Shown here piece after piece: positions 37,797 to 46,807 of a DNA stretch of 64,000 bases. Both the position numbers and the translations under genes were made by a program. The DNA is from Pelagibacteraceae bacterium AG-325-C03 (lineage in GTDB: Bacteria; Pseudomonadota; Alphaproteobacteria; Pelagibacterales; Pelagibacteraceae): positions 77,308 through 141,307 of the forward strand of contig QBYC01000001.1 in the NCBI GenBank assembly GCA_003283025.1, given 5' to 3'. The notes under the pieces are model-generated. The model saw only the letters and a program-made list of their open reading frames with translations. It was not told where the DNA came from and did not search any database. Each line of letters begins with the position of its first letter. The first letter of the stretch is position 1.

Positions 37797-38318
37797 ATGA
37801 TAAATATATTTTTAAACAGAGTTTTAAGGGCCATTAAAATTGACATTGATTTGTTTGAAGAGGTCGAAAAAGATAAAAACGCAACTTTTCAGGCAGGTGC
37901 CGTTGTAGTTTTATCTAGTTTAGCAGCTGGTGTTGGCTCAATTCATTTAGGAGCTTCTAATTTTTTAATAGCTCCAGCTCTTTCTTTATTAAGTTGGTAT
38001 GTATGGGCATATATAATCTATTTTGTTGGAGTAAAATTATTTGGAGGAGTTAAAACAAAAAGCAATCATGGAGAACTTTTAAGAACGATCGGTTTTTCAA
38101 GTGCGCCAGGATTAATTAGAGTTTTTGGAATTACACCAGAGTTAATGACTGTTACTTTTATTGGTTCTGCATTTTGGATGTTAGCTTGTATGGTTGTAGC
38201 AGTAAAAGCAGCCTTAGATTACGATAGTTTATGGAGAGCATTTGGGGTTGTTGTAGTTTCTTGGTTATTTCAAGCTTTTTTCTTATTTTTGGTAATAGTT
38301 TTATTTAAAGGTATTTAA
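37797..38318 (+). CDS. YIP1-like membrane protein
   Basis: Hydrophobic, LRTIGFSSAPGLIRVFG segment typical of Yip1-domain bacterial proteins. Confidence 0.65.
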   Translation: MINIFLNRVLRAIKIDIDLFEEVEKDKNATFQAGAVVVLSSLAAGVGSIHLGASNFLIAPALSLLSWYVWAYIIYFVGVKLFGGVKTKSNHGELLRTIGFSSAPGLIRVFGITPELMTVTFIGSAFWMLACMVVAVKAALDYDSLWRAFGVVVVSWLFQAFFLFLVIVLFKGI

Positions 38319-38479
38319 ATTGGAAATATCGTCTTGGCTAAATTACAGCTTTTGCAAATTTTATATCCGTGCATAATTAAATTTTGCTTAACGCTTTCAT
38401 CTTCTTTTTTACATTCTTCACACAAATTATCTATTTTGTGCAAATAATCCTCTAAGACAATATAGTCATCGTTTTTCAT
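38315..38479 (-). CDS. 54-aa Cys-rich putative zinc-ribbon protein (not in ORF track)
   Basis: Manual translation MKNDDYIVLEDYLHKIDNLCEECKKEDESVKQNLIMHGYKICKSCNLAKTIFPI with CxxC..CxxC; fills an otherwise empty gap. Confidence 0.65.
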   Translation of the reverse strand: MKNDDYIVLEDYLHKIDNLCEECKKEDESVKQNLIMHGYKICKSCNLAKTIFPI

Positions 38480-38502
38480 CTTATTTAAGATATCATAATT
38501 AA

Positions 38503-39072
38503 ATGAAAAAAGTTCTAATTATTCTCGCTTGTATATTTCATTTTAATTTAAATGCTATTGAAAATAAAAAAGCTTATTTTGCAGGCGGTTGCTTTTGGTG
38601 CATGGAAGAGTCATTTGATCAAGTTGAAGGTGTGATTTCAACTATCTCAGGTTATTCAGGGGGACATTTGAAAAATCCAAAGTATGCTGATGTGATTTAT
38701 ACTGACTCAGGGCATGTAGAGGCGGTAGAAATTACATATGATCCAAATGTTATTAATTATAAAAAACTTTTAGATATCTATTGGAAGAATATAGATCCTT
38801 TTGATGCAAACGGACAGTTTTGTGATAAAGGTAAAAGCTATAGATCGGTTATTTTCTTTGAAGATCAAGAACAAAAAAAATTAATAGACAATTCTTTTAA
38901 GAAAATACAAAATGATTTAGACAAAAAAATTGTAACTTTAGTTTGGAAATTTGAAAAGTTTTATAGAGCAGAAGATTATCATCAAGACTATTATGAAAAA
39001 AATTTTATTAGATACTTAATGTATAAAAAAGGCTGTCAAAGAGAGGAAACTTTAAAAAAAATATGGAATTAA
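38503..39072 (+). CDS. msrA: Peptide-methionine (S)-S-oxide reductase MsrA
   Basis: KAYFAGGCFWCMEESFDQVEGVISTISGYSGG. Confidence 0.95.
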   Translation: MKKVLIILACIFHFNLNAIENKKAYFAGGCFWCMEESFDQVEGVISTISGYSGGHLKNPKYADVIYTDSGHVEAVEITYDPNVINYKKLLDIYWKNIDPFDANGQFCDKGKSYRSVIFFEDQEQKKLIDNSFKKIQNDLDKKIVTLVWKFEKFYRAEDYHQDYYEKNFIRYLMYKKGCQREETLKKIWN

Positions 39073-39518
39073 AAAGAATATTTTTTTTTATTATTATAAT
39101 TTTATTTAGCAATAAACTTAATAGTAAAATTATAAACCCAAATACTAAACTTTTACCTTATGATGTAGTCAAAATACAATTAGAAGCTCTTAAAAATAAC
39201 GATAAAAATGATGAAGGTATAAAACAAACTTGGTTGTTTGCCCATCCCGAAAATAAGAAATATACAGGACCATATGAAAGATTTAGAATTATGATTTATG
39301 GAGCTCAATATAGATCATTACTTAATCATTCCTCTCACAAAATTAGTCTTATAATGAATACTCCTATTAAACATATTTTTAAAATTGAAATATTAGCAAA
39401 AGACAAACAACTATTAATATATGAATGGCATGTAAAAAAAGCTTCTGAAAAAAATTGTAACGATTGTTGGTTTACTTCAGCAGTATCAATGCCAGTGGAC
39501 CAAGGAAATACTATTTAA
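39063..39518 (+). CDS. Secreted hypothetical protein (DUF4864-like)
   Basis: Signal peptide; FAHPENKKYTGPYERFRIMI; overlaps msrA stop. Confidence 0.5.
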   Translation: MELKRIFFFIIIILFSNKLNSKIINPNTKLLPYDVVKIQLEALKNNDKNDEGIKQTWLFAHPENKKYTGPYERFRIMIYGAQYRSLLNHSSHKISLIMNTPIKHIFKIEILAKDKQLLIYEWHVKKASEKNCNDCWFTSAVSMPVDQGNTI

Positions 39519-39721
39519 TGAAAAAACCACCATATATGTATAGGCTTTTAATAATTGCTTTAATATTAACTGTTATTCCAATAGGAACTACGCAAATAGC
39601 ATCATTATATTTGGGTTCTAAAGATGGTGTCTTATTAGGTTTCTGTGTTGGAATTCCATGTGTAACTTTTGCATGTTGGAAAATGTTTATGGATGATTGG
39701 AGAAATGAGGATGAAGAATGA
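39518..39721 (+). CDS. Small two-TM hypothetical protein
   Basis: Start MKKPPYMYRLL at 39518 overlaps previous stop (TAATGA); 67 aa. Confidence 0.6.
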   Translation: MKKPPYMYRLLIIALILTVIPIGTTQIASLYLGSKDGVLLGFCVGIPCVTFACWKMFMDDWRNEDEE

Positions 39722-40854
39722 TATTTAAAAGGACCAGAGTAGAGGCTCTACAAAATTTAGAATATTATATAAATAAAGAAATAACTAATTATTGTTCCAA
39801 AAGAAATTTTGATTTTGGACCTAACAACAGGAAAAATGTATCTTGCTTATCTCCTTATATATCCCATAGATTAATTACAGAATTTGAAGTTGTAAAAAAA
39901 GTTTTAAGCAAATTTCCTTATCGGAAAGTTGAAAAATATATTCAAGAAATTTTTTGGAGAGTTTATTGGAAAGGTTGGTTAGAATTAAGACCTCGAGTAT
40001 GGTCAGATTTTATTGAAGATTTGAAAGCACTAAATGAAGATGATAATTATAAAAAGGCTGTCAATGGGAAAACTCAAATACAATGTTTTAACGATTGGGT
40101 AAATGAACTTAAAGAAAATAATTATTTACATAATCATACAAGGATGTGGTTTGCGAGCATTTGGATATTTAATTTAAACTTACCTTGGCAAAAGGGTGCA
40201 GAGTTTTTTATGAAACACTTATTTGATGGCGATGCCGCTTCAAACACTTTAAGTTGGAGATGGGTTGCTGGACTTCAAACTAAGGGTAAACATTATTTAG
40301 CTCAGGCGTGGAATATTAATAAATTTACAAATAATAAGTACCAAAATATAAAATTACAAGAAAATGTTTTGCCTCTTAAAGATAAAAGAGAGTACAAATT
40401 AAGTCCAATAAATTTAAATTACGAAGATAGCTCTAATGAAAATTTATTAGTATTTGAAAACGAATTAAATTTAGAAAATCGTAAACTAAAAAACTATAAA
40501 AATATTTATTTAATTTTATTAACAAATGAAGTTAGAAAGATAAAACTTGAGAAAAAAGTGTTAGATTTCAAGATGCAAATAATTAATGATCAAAAAAAAA
40601 GGCTTGATCAAATTAAAGTACTTAATGAGAAAAAATTGCAATCTTTAGCTAAAGAAATAATTTCTTTTGATGTTATTCATCCTTGTATAGGAGAAAATTA
40701 TTCCTTTTTAAATAATATTAGAAAAAAACATAATTTAAAATTAAACTTTATTTTGAAAGAAGAAGATAAATATTCTTGGCAGTTTTCAAATAAAGGATAT
40801 TTTAACTTTAAAAATAATATCCCAAATATTCTTTCTAAATTTAAATTAAATTGA
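39718..40854 (+). CDS. Photolyase FAD-binding-domain protein lacking the N-terminal photolyase alpha/beta domain
   Basis: YIQEIFWRVYWKGWLELRPRVW, HNHTRMWFASIWIFNLNLPWQKGAEFFMKHLFDGDAASNTLSWRWVAGLQTKGKHYLA. Confidence 0.82.
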   Translation: MIFKRTRVEALQNLEYYINKEITNYCSKRNFDFGPNNRKNVSCLSPYISHRLITEFEVVKKVLSKFPYRKVEKYIQEIFWRVYWKGWLELRPRVWSDFIEDLKALNEDDNYKKAVNGKTQIQCFNDWVNELKENNYLHNHTRMWFASIWIFNLNLPWQKGAEFFMKHLFDGDAASNTLSWRWVAGLQTKGKHYLAQAWNINKFTNNKYQNIKLQENVLPLKDKREYKLSPINLNYEDSSNENLLVFENELNLENRKLKNYKNIYLILLTNEVRKIKLEKKVLDFKMQIINDQKKRLDQIKVLNEKKLQSLAKEIISFDVIHPCIGENYSFLNNIRKKHNLKLNFILKEEDKYSWQFSNKGYFNFKNNIPNILSKFKLN

Positions 40855-43464
40855 CTAGTTAATTTTAACTATTTCATCCCTTAAAAACTTACTTAACAAA
40901 CTATATCCTAAATCGTTCATGTGTAATTGATCTTCATCGTAAAATTTATCATATCCTGCTTTTAACATTGGATTACAAATATCAATAAACTTCCATTTTT
41001 CTAGGGTGTTTATTGAATTTTTTATTTTATCATTTGTATTTGTAATCTCTGTTAAAAATTTTTTCCTGAAAGGACTTGGTTTTATTGAAATAAAAAAACA
41101 ATTAGTATTTTTTAATTTTTCTGCAGTTTGTGTTGCAAACAATAAAAATTCTTGATTAATTTGATCGGAATTTAAACCTCTTCCTATATCGTTATCTCCT
41201 CCGTAAAAAAAAAGTATTTTGGGACTGTAGTTTGAAAAAATTCTTTCAAAATAAGTTCTACATGAGGATAAAGTTGATCCTCCAAATGCAAGATTCAAAA
41301 TATTATTTCCACCAAGATCTTGTTCATAGTTCTCCCACATCCGAAAAGTAGAGCTACCAAATAATATTATTTTTTTCTGATTGACAGAGCGGTTTATAGC
41401 ATTTAATTCAAGCTCTCTTATATCTAATTCAAACTCTTCCTCAATTGGACTTACAAGATTATAATTAGTAGTTAAATTCGATAATTCATGAGTATCAAGT
41501 TTAACTTTATTTGATAATTCATATGCTTCCTCAACATAACCTTTAAAAGTTTTTCTATACTTTAATAAAAATGATTTGATTTCTTTGATACTAGTTGTGT
41601 CTTTCACGAAATTCGAAATTTTTATTGGTTGTTTAATTACTGCCGAATAAACAGTTGAGGATACTGGTTTATCGAAATTGGCTAAAGCAATAGGAACTAA
41701 ATAAGGTTCAGGCTTTAATTGACCTGCCAAAGTAAATGCGCCGGGTTTAAATGGACCAGGAGAAGTATCAGTAAAATTGTCATCTGTTTCTGATGTTCCT
41801 TCAGGAGCAATTACCAGTGGCTGACCCTTATCAATTATACCTTGTGCATCTTTAAAAAATTTATCTTTTCTATATTTTTTTTCTTCATCACTCTCATTAA
41901 GTGCATCTGACTCTTTAGTGTGAACAAATATGTAATCCAAATTTTCATAAAAATTATGCCTCCAATATTCAGTATTTCTACTCGCACGAACTATTCTTTT
42001 TCCTCCATTCCCGTATTTAGGGTATATAATTTTTGCACTTACGAAATGACTATCTATTGAAAAAGCATGACCATTAGCTAGCTTATTTTCATCATTAGCT
42101 GCTAAATGATTATAAAAAAAAATATTATTAGCTTTATCTGGAAGATTTTCTAATCCCTTTATAACGTAAGGAACATGGTCGAATGCTTTTATAAAATTAG
42201 AAAGCGTTAATTTATCTAAAGAGGCTTTACTTTTAATTTTTTTGAATTGTTCTACTCGATTATAAATTATATTTAATTCTTTAAAAAATCTTTGTTGTTT
42301 TTCAAAACTTTTAAGAGCATCGGACATCAAATTTGCAATAGATTTTTCAATATCATTACCTGTTACCATCAGATTATAAATAACATCAAAAGCTAACTCA
42401 TGAGAGTAACGATTTTCTAATAAGTGTGGCACACTATATATTTTTGAATTTACAGGAAGTTTAGAAAAATTATCTTCAATTAAAAATTTTAAAAGTTCTA
42501 TTTCATTTTTAGCAGCGTATCTTGCAAGTCCTGTTGCACTTTGTTGATATCTTCCTAATTGCCAAATTTCTCTTTTAAGAAGTTTGATAGCTAGCTCAGG
42601 ATTATTTTTAATTAAATTATTAATTACCTCATTAGATAAATGTAAAATTCTTGTGTCTCTAGTTACTTTAATCGAATACGGAAATTTAATTAACCTTTTA
42701 CCACAAGATAACGAGAGCGCAACTCCTGGTCTTGCTATAGATCTATATTTTTTTTTTATAGAATTATCTATTTTACTATTAAAAGATCCTTCAACCTTGC
42801 CAGAAAGTAGGATATTTAACCCGCTGCAATCATTACCCTCTAACGTTATGTATTCATCTGTTGAATATAATTTTATTTCACCTAAATTCAGTAATTTTTT
42901 AACATCTTCTTCAAGTATAGTAGAAAAAAATGTTGTATCTTTTATTTTTTCATAATTACTTTCTTTAATGCCAGAATTAGATCCCTTAGATATTTGATGA
43001 TTATTTTGTTTATAAACATTATCAAGATTTCTGGTTGACCATAAAAGATTAGTAGAAAAGAATAATATATAAGATAAAAAAGTTGCTACAAAGCTTGGAT
43101 CAAGACTTTCAATTTCATCTAAATAATCTAAATCAAAAGAATAGTATTCACTGTTTTTATCAATCATTATCTCAGCCATAAATCTTCCTGGGGGATTTAA
43201 TCCGGAAATACCTAATGGAGAATTTTTCTTATTAATTGTAGCAAATGTAAGAGAATTTTTTTCAAAATATTTATTAAATTTTACGCTTCCATTTAGTAGA
43301 AAATAGATTTTTTTTGTAATTTCATGTTGTCTCGTTAATACAGTTTTTTTATTACATTTTGAGAATTGAATAGCATTTTCTAAAATTTTTTTAGTTACTG
43401 GTTTATTAGAAAGGGCAAACCCAGCATCTTTCATAATTATTCTAAACTGCTCATAATTGCTCAT
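40855..43464 (-). CDS. Multidomain protein: two cyclic-nucleotide-binding-like domains + PlsC-like acyltransferase + C-terminal SGNH/GDSL hydrolase
   Basis: cNMP-like beta-rolls near N-terminus; HX4D in YNHLAANDE and APEGTSETD (PlsC-like); FGSSTFRMW, GGDNDIG, DQLHMND (SGNH blocks). Confidence 0.75.
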   Translation of the reverse strand: MSNYEQFRIIMKDAGFALSNKPVTKKILENAIQFSKCNKKTVLTRQHEITKKIYFLLNGSVKFNKYFEKNSLTFATINKKNSPLGISGLNPPGRFMAEIMIDKNSEYYSFDLDYLDEIESLDPSFVATFLSYILFFSTNLLWSTRNLDNVYKQNNHQISKGSNSGIKESNYEKIKDTTFFSTILEEDVKKLLNLGEIKLYSTDEYITLEGNDCSGLNILLSGKVEGSFNSKIDNSIKKKYRSIARPGVALSLSCGKRLIKFPYSIKVTRDTRILHLSNEVINNLIKNNPELAIKLLKREIWQLGRYQQSATGLARYAAKNEIELLKFLIEDNFSKLPVNSKIYSVPHLLENRYSHELAFDVIYNLMVTGNDIEKSIANLMSDALKSFEKQQRFFKELNIIYNRVEQFKKIKSKASLDKLTLSNFIKAFDHVPYVIKGLENLPDKANNIFFYNHLAANDENKLANGHAFSIDSHFVSAKIIYPKYGNGGKRIVRASRNTEYWRHNFYENLDYIFVHTKESDALNESDEEKKYRKDKFFKDAQGIIDKGQPLVIAPEGTSETDDNFTDTSPGPFKPGAFTLAGQLKPEPYLVPIALANFDKPVSSTVYSAVIKQPIKISNFVKDTTSIKEIKSFLLKYRKTFKGYVEEAYELSNKVKLDTHELSNLTTNYNLVSPIEEEFELDIRELELNAINRSVNQKKIILFGSSTFRMWENYEQDLGGNNILNLAFGGSTLSSCRTYFERIFSNYSPKILFFYGGDNDIGRGLNSDQINQEFLLFATQTAEKLKNTNCFFISIKPSPFRKKFLTEITNTNDKIKNSINTLEKWKFIDICNPMLKAGYDKFYDEDQLHMNDLGYSLLSKFLRDEIVKIN

Positions 43465-43540
43465 TATTTAGAATACTAATTTTTTATGTTACTATTACAT
43501 TATTTTTTGCATATCTGATTTGAATTAGATTTATTTTAGA

Positions 43541-43675
43541 TTATTTACTTAATTTTGAGCATTTTTTAGAGCAATATTTAACCAGAACCCAATTCAGTCT
43601 CCATTTTTTTCGCCATATGAAAGGCCTATTACAAATTGGGCAGTTTTTTTTAGGAAGATCAGATTTTTTTATCAC
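43541..43675 (-). CDS. DUF2256 family protein (44 aa, GTG start, not in ORF track)
   Basis: Manual translation (V)IKKSDLPKKNCPICNRPFIWRKKWRLNWVLVKYCSKKCSKLSK; GTGA overlap with upstream DCC1 stop. Confidence 0.88.
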   Translation of the reverse strand: MIKKSDLPKKNCPICNRPFIWRKKWRLNWVLVKYCSKKCSKLSK

Positions 43676-44019
43676 TTAAGAAGATGTTTGTTTTTTAAAA
43701 ATAAGAAATAAGCTGTTATCTCATAAAAAATATTTAACAAATAAAATAAAGGTTTAATTCTAAATATTTTGTATAAAAAATTATACTTAGGTATATTTTT
43801 CCATATAATTAAAAATACTTCTGCACCCTCGATTAATTTTTTGTCTTGAATTACATGCATTCTTCGTAAAAGTTCTTTATATGATTTTGAGGTAATTTTT
43901 TGAGCTTCTTGATTGTCAGTGACATCTACCCATTCAACGTTACCTTCACTATGTTTTTTATAATGATTAATCTCAGCTCTACAGATATTACATGAGTTAT
44001 TAAAAAAAACTTTAACCAT
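43672..44019 (-). CDS. DCC1-like thiol-disulfide oxidoreductase family protein
   Basis: VFFNNSCNICRAEINHYKKHSEGNVEWVDVTD. Confidence 0.85.
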   Translation of the reverse strand: MVKVFFNNSCNICRAEINHYKKHSEGNVEWVDVTDNQEAQKITSKSYKELLRRMHVIQDKKLIEGAEVFLIIWKNIPKYNFLYKIFRIKPLFYLLNIFYEITAYFLFLKNKHLLK

Positions 44020-45493
44020 TAGTATTTTCTTTTATAAAATTATTTGCAGATTTGAAAATTCTAGATTTTCGTTCTTTGTTCATTTTTTCAGAAACTCTTA
44101 CCATCATCGCAAGTCGTGGATTTTTTAAAAAGAATTTTTTATGTCTATCTATAAATTTCCAATATAAACCATCCACAACATCACACCAGGGACCCTTTTT
44201 AAAATGCATCATCTTTAGGAAATAACTTGAACCGCATATATATGGTTTTGTAGCAAAAATTCCTCCATCACTATGAAGACCCATTCCATAAACATTTGGA
44301 GCCATAACCCAATCAGAAGAGTCCACAAACATTTCCATGAACCATCTATAAACTTGTTTTGGGTTTATTTCACATAAGTTCATAATATTTGCTAATATCA
44401 TTAACCTCTCTATATGATGTGACCAACCATAGTTTTTAGCATTATTAATTGCATGATCTAATGGATCTAGACCCGTGTTTCCATCGTACCAAGATTTTTT
44501 CATTTTTCTCTTATGATTAAAAAAGTTAGTTTTATCTAAGCGTTGATCATAGTTTTGATAAATACCTCTCATAAACTCTCTCCAACCAATTATCTGTCTG
44601 ATGTAACCTTCTAAAGAGTTCATAGGCACTTTATTTTCTATCTTTCTTAATTTTTCTATTATTTCTTCAGGAGTAATTAAACCCAGATTAACAAGAGGAC
44701 TTAAGGCGCTATGAAATACAGTATTGGACTTATCTGTAACTGCGTCTTCGTAGTCGCCAAAAAGTTTTATTCTTTCTTTTAAAAATTGATCAAGCCATTT
44801 ATTTGCGTCTTGCCTTGTAGTTGGAAACCAAAATTTTTCAGTATTACCCGGGTGATCTTTAAAATTAGAACTGATAAATTTTTTTAGAGTTACCGTATCT
44901 TTAGTTTCTTTCACTTTAGAAATTTCAGGGATCTTAATTATTTTAGGTAATTTTTTCCTATTTTCCTCATCAAAGCTCCACTTATTCCCTTTTGGTGTTC
45001 CATTTTTATTCATTAATAAATTCATCTTAGTTCTCACAATCTTGTAGAAATTAGCCATAAAAGGTCGCTTATTTTTAGAAAGATAATTTTTAAATTCATT
45101 TCTTTCCATTAAAAACATTGGAGATTTAACTTGATTTACATTCAGGGAATTGTTTTTTGCTAAGCTTAATATTCTCTTTTCAAAAAATTTATCTTCAATT
45201 TCAAAAAATGAAATTTCTTTTATTTTCTTTTCTTTAATAGTTTTTTCCAACTTTTTTTCATAAGATAATTTAAAATCTTTATTTACATCTTTATAAACAA
45301 CATTGAAATTTTTTGACTTTAATTCATCTTTGAAAGATCTCATTGAGGATAAAAATAATAAAATTTTAAGTTTATGGTGTTTTTCAAAAGTACATAGACC
45401 GTAGTCTTCAGCCATAAAAAAAGTATGGTCTTTGAAATCAGAAAGATATTTGGGGCTAAATAGTTGATTACCTAATATCAAAAAAAGCTTCAT
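44012..45493 (-). CDS. Cryptochrome/photolyase-related protein (FeS-BCP/PhrB-like)
   Basis: LILGNQLFSPKYL, GYIRQIIGWREFMRGIYQNY, GWSHHIERLMILANIMNLCEINPKQVYRWFMEMFVDSSDWVMAPNVYGM. Confidence 0.88.
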   Translation of the reverse strand: MKLFLILGNQLFSPKYLSDFKDHTFFMAEDYGLCTFEKHHKLKILLFLSSMRSFKDELKSKNFNVVYKDVNKDFKLSYEKKLEKTIKEKKIKEISFFEIEDKFFEKRILSLAKNNSLNVNQVKSPMFLMERNEFKNYLSKNKRPFMANFYKIVRTKMNLLMNKNGTPKGNKWSFDEENRKKLPKIIKIPEISKVKETKDTVTLKKFISSNFKDHPGNTEKFWFPTTRQDANKWLDQFLKERIKLFGDYEDAVTDKSNTVFHSALSPLVNLGLITPEEIIEKLRKIENKVPMNSLEGYIRQIIGWREFMRGIYQNYDQRLDKTNFFNHKRKMKKSWYDGNTGLDPLDHAINNAKNYGWSHHIERLMILANIMNLCEINPKQVYRWFMEMFVDSSDWVMAPNVYGMGLHSDGGIFATKPYICGSSYFLKMMHFKKGPWCDVVDGLYWKFIDRHKKFFLKNPRLAMMVRVSEKMNKERKSRIFKSANNFIKENTNG

Positions 45494-45576
45494 GATGTTA
45501 AACTACACATTTTAAAGTGTTATTACACGCGTCATTATTTGCATTTAATTAGTCAATAATGATGTTATTTATAGTT

Positions 45577-46287
45577 ATGAAAAAAGTTATTTTAGGTGCC
45601 ACAGGGTCAATAGGCTCTTCTTTGGCAAAGAAATTAATTGAAAGTGGAGATAAAGTTCATCTTGTTGGAAGGGACGAAGCCAGTATCTCAAGCTTAGCTG
45701 ATGAATTAAATTCTTCTTACACAACATGTGACGTTCTTGAGGAAAATTTTTCAGATAAAATTTTAAGTGACCTAGGAGAAACTCCAGTTAATGGATTAGC
45801 ATTCTGTGTGGGTTCTATAGATTTGAAACCTCTTAAGCTGACGAAAAGAAGTGACTTTATGCAGTCATTTAATTTAAATTTAATTTCTGCGACAGAAGCA
45901 ATTAAAGCCTTAGCAGATAATCTAAAAAAAAATAAAGGGTCAGTTGTTTTATTTTCTACAGTAGCAATAAAACAAGGATTTCCAAATCATGCTATTATTG
46001 CATCAGCTAAAGGTGCAGTTGAAGGTTTAACAGTTTCGTTAGCTGCTGAATTTGCTCCAAATATAAGAGTTAATTGCATTGCCCCAAGTTTAACTAATTC
46101 AAAAATTGCTGAATTTTTGTTAAAAAATGAAAAAGTTGCTGAAGGAATAGCTAAAATGCATCCTCTTAAAAGGATTGGAGATGGAAGCGACTCATCCTCA
46201 ATGGCTAAATTTTTATTGAGTGACGAAAGTTCTTGGATAACTGGACAAATAATAGGTGTAGATGGTGGAAGATCATCTGTCGCATAA
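45577..46287 (+). CDS. Short-chain dehydrogenase/reductase
   Basis: VILGATGSIGSSLAKKLIESGDKVHLVGRD; ITGQIIGVDGGRS; start MKKVILG at 45577 preferred. Confidence 0.88.
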   Translation: MKKVILGATGSIGSSLAKKLIESGDKVHLVGRDEASISSLADELNSSYTTCDVLEENFSDKILSDLGETPVNGLAFCVGSIDLKPLKLTKRSDFMQSFNLNLISATEAIKALADNLKKNKGSVVLFSTVAIKQGFPNHAIIASAKGAVEGLTVSLAAEFAPNIRVNCIAPSLTNSKIAEFLLKNEKVAEGIAKMHPLKRIGDGSDSSSMAKFLLSDESSWITGQIIGVDGGRSSVA

Positions 46288-46318
46288 CAATTATTTAAAA
46301 ATGAATTAAATAAATATT

Positions 46319-46807
46319 ATGAAAAAAATATTAGTTTTATTTATAAGTATCTTTTTAAGTTTAAACGCTTTTGCGGCTGGTAGTGATAGCAGTGGAAGTT
46401 CTAGCTCAAAGGCTTCAATGTATGATGAAGGAATTAAATTAGTCAAAAGAGCAGGTAAATTAGAAAAAAAAGATAAGGCGGACAAAGCAAAAAAACTGTA
46501 TTCGCAAGCTTTTAAGAAGTTTGAAAAAGCTTATGAAAAAGATAAAAAAAATCCAGACATACTTAACTATCTAGGTTTTACTTCTAGAAAATCAGGAAAT
46601 TTCACTGAAGCAGAAGATTACTATCTAAAAGGCTTAAGTCTAGATCCAAAGCATAACGGTATAAATGAATATCTAGGAGAACTTTACGTTCAAACTGACA
46701 GAATTGATAAAGCAAACGAAAGATTAGAAGTTTTAAAAAATTGTAATTGCGATGAATTCCAAGAACTTGAGTTGATTATAAAAACTCGAGGTACTAAAAT
46801 TTACTAA
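46319..46807 (+). CDS. TPR-repeat secreted protein
   Basis: Signal peptide; NPDILNYLGFTSRKSGNFTEAEDYYLKGLSLDPKHNGINEYLGELYVQT. Confidence 0.82.
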   Translation: MKKILVLFISIFLSLNAFAAGSDSSGSSSSKASMYDEGIKLVKRAGKLEKKDKADKAKKLYSQAFKKFEKAYEKDKKNPDILNYLGFTSRKSGNFTEAEDYYLKGLSLDPKHNGINEYLGELYVQTDRIDKANERLEVLKNCNCDEFQELELIIKTRGTKIY

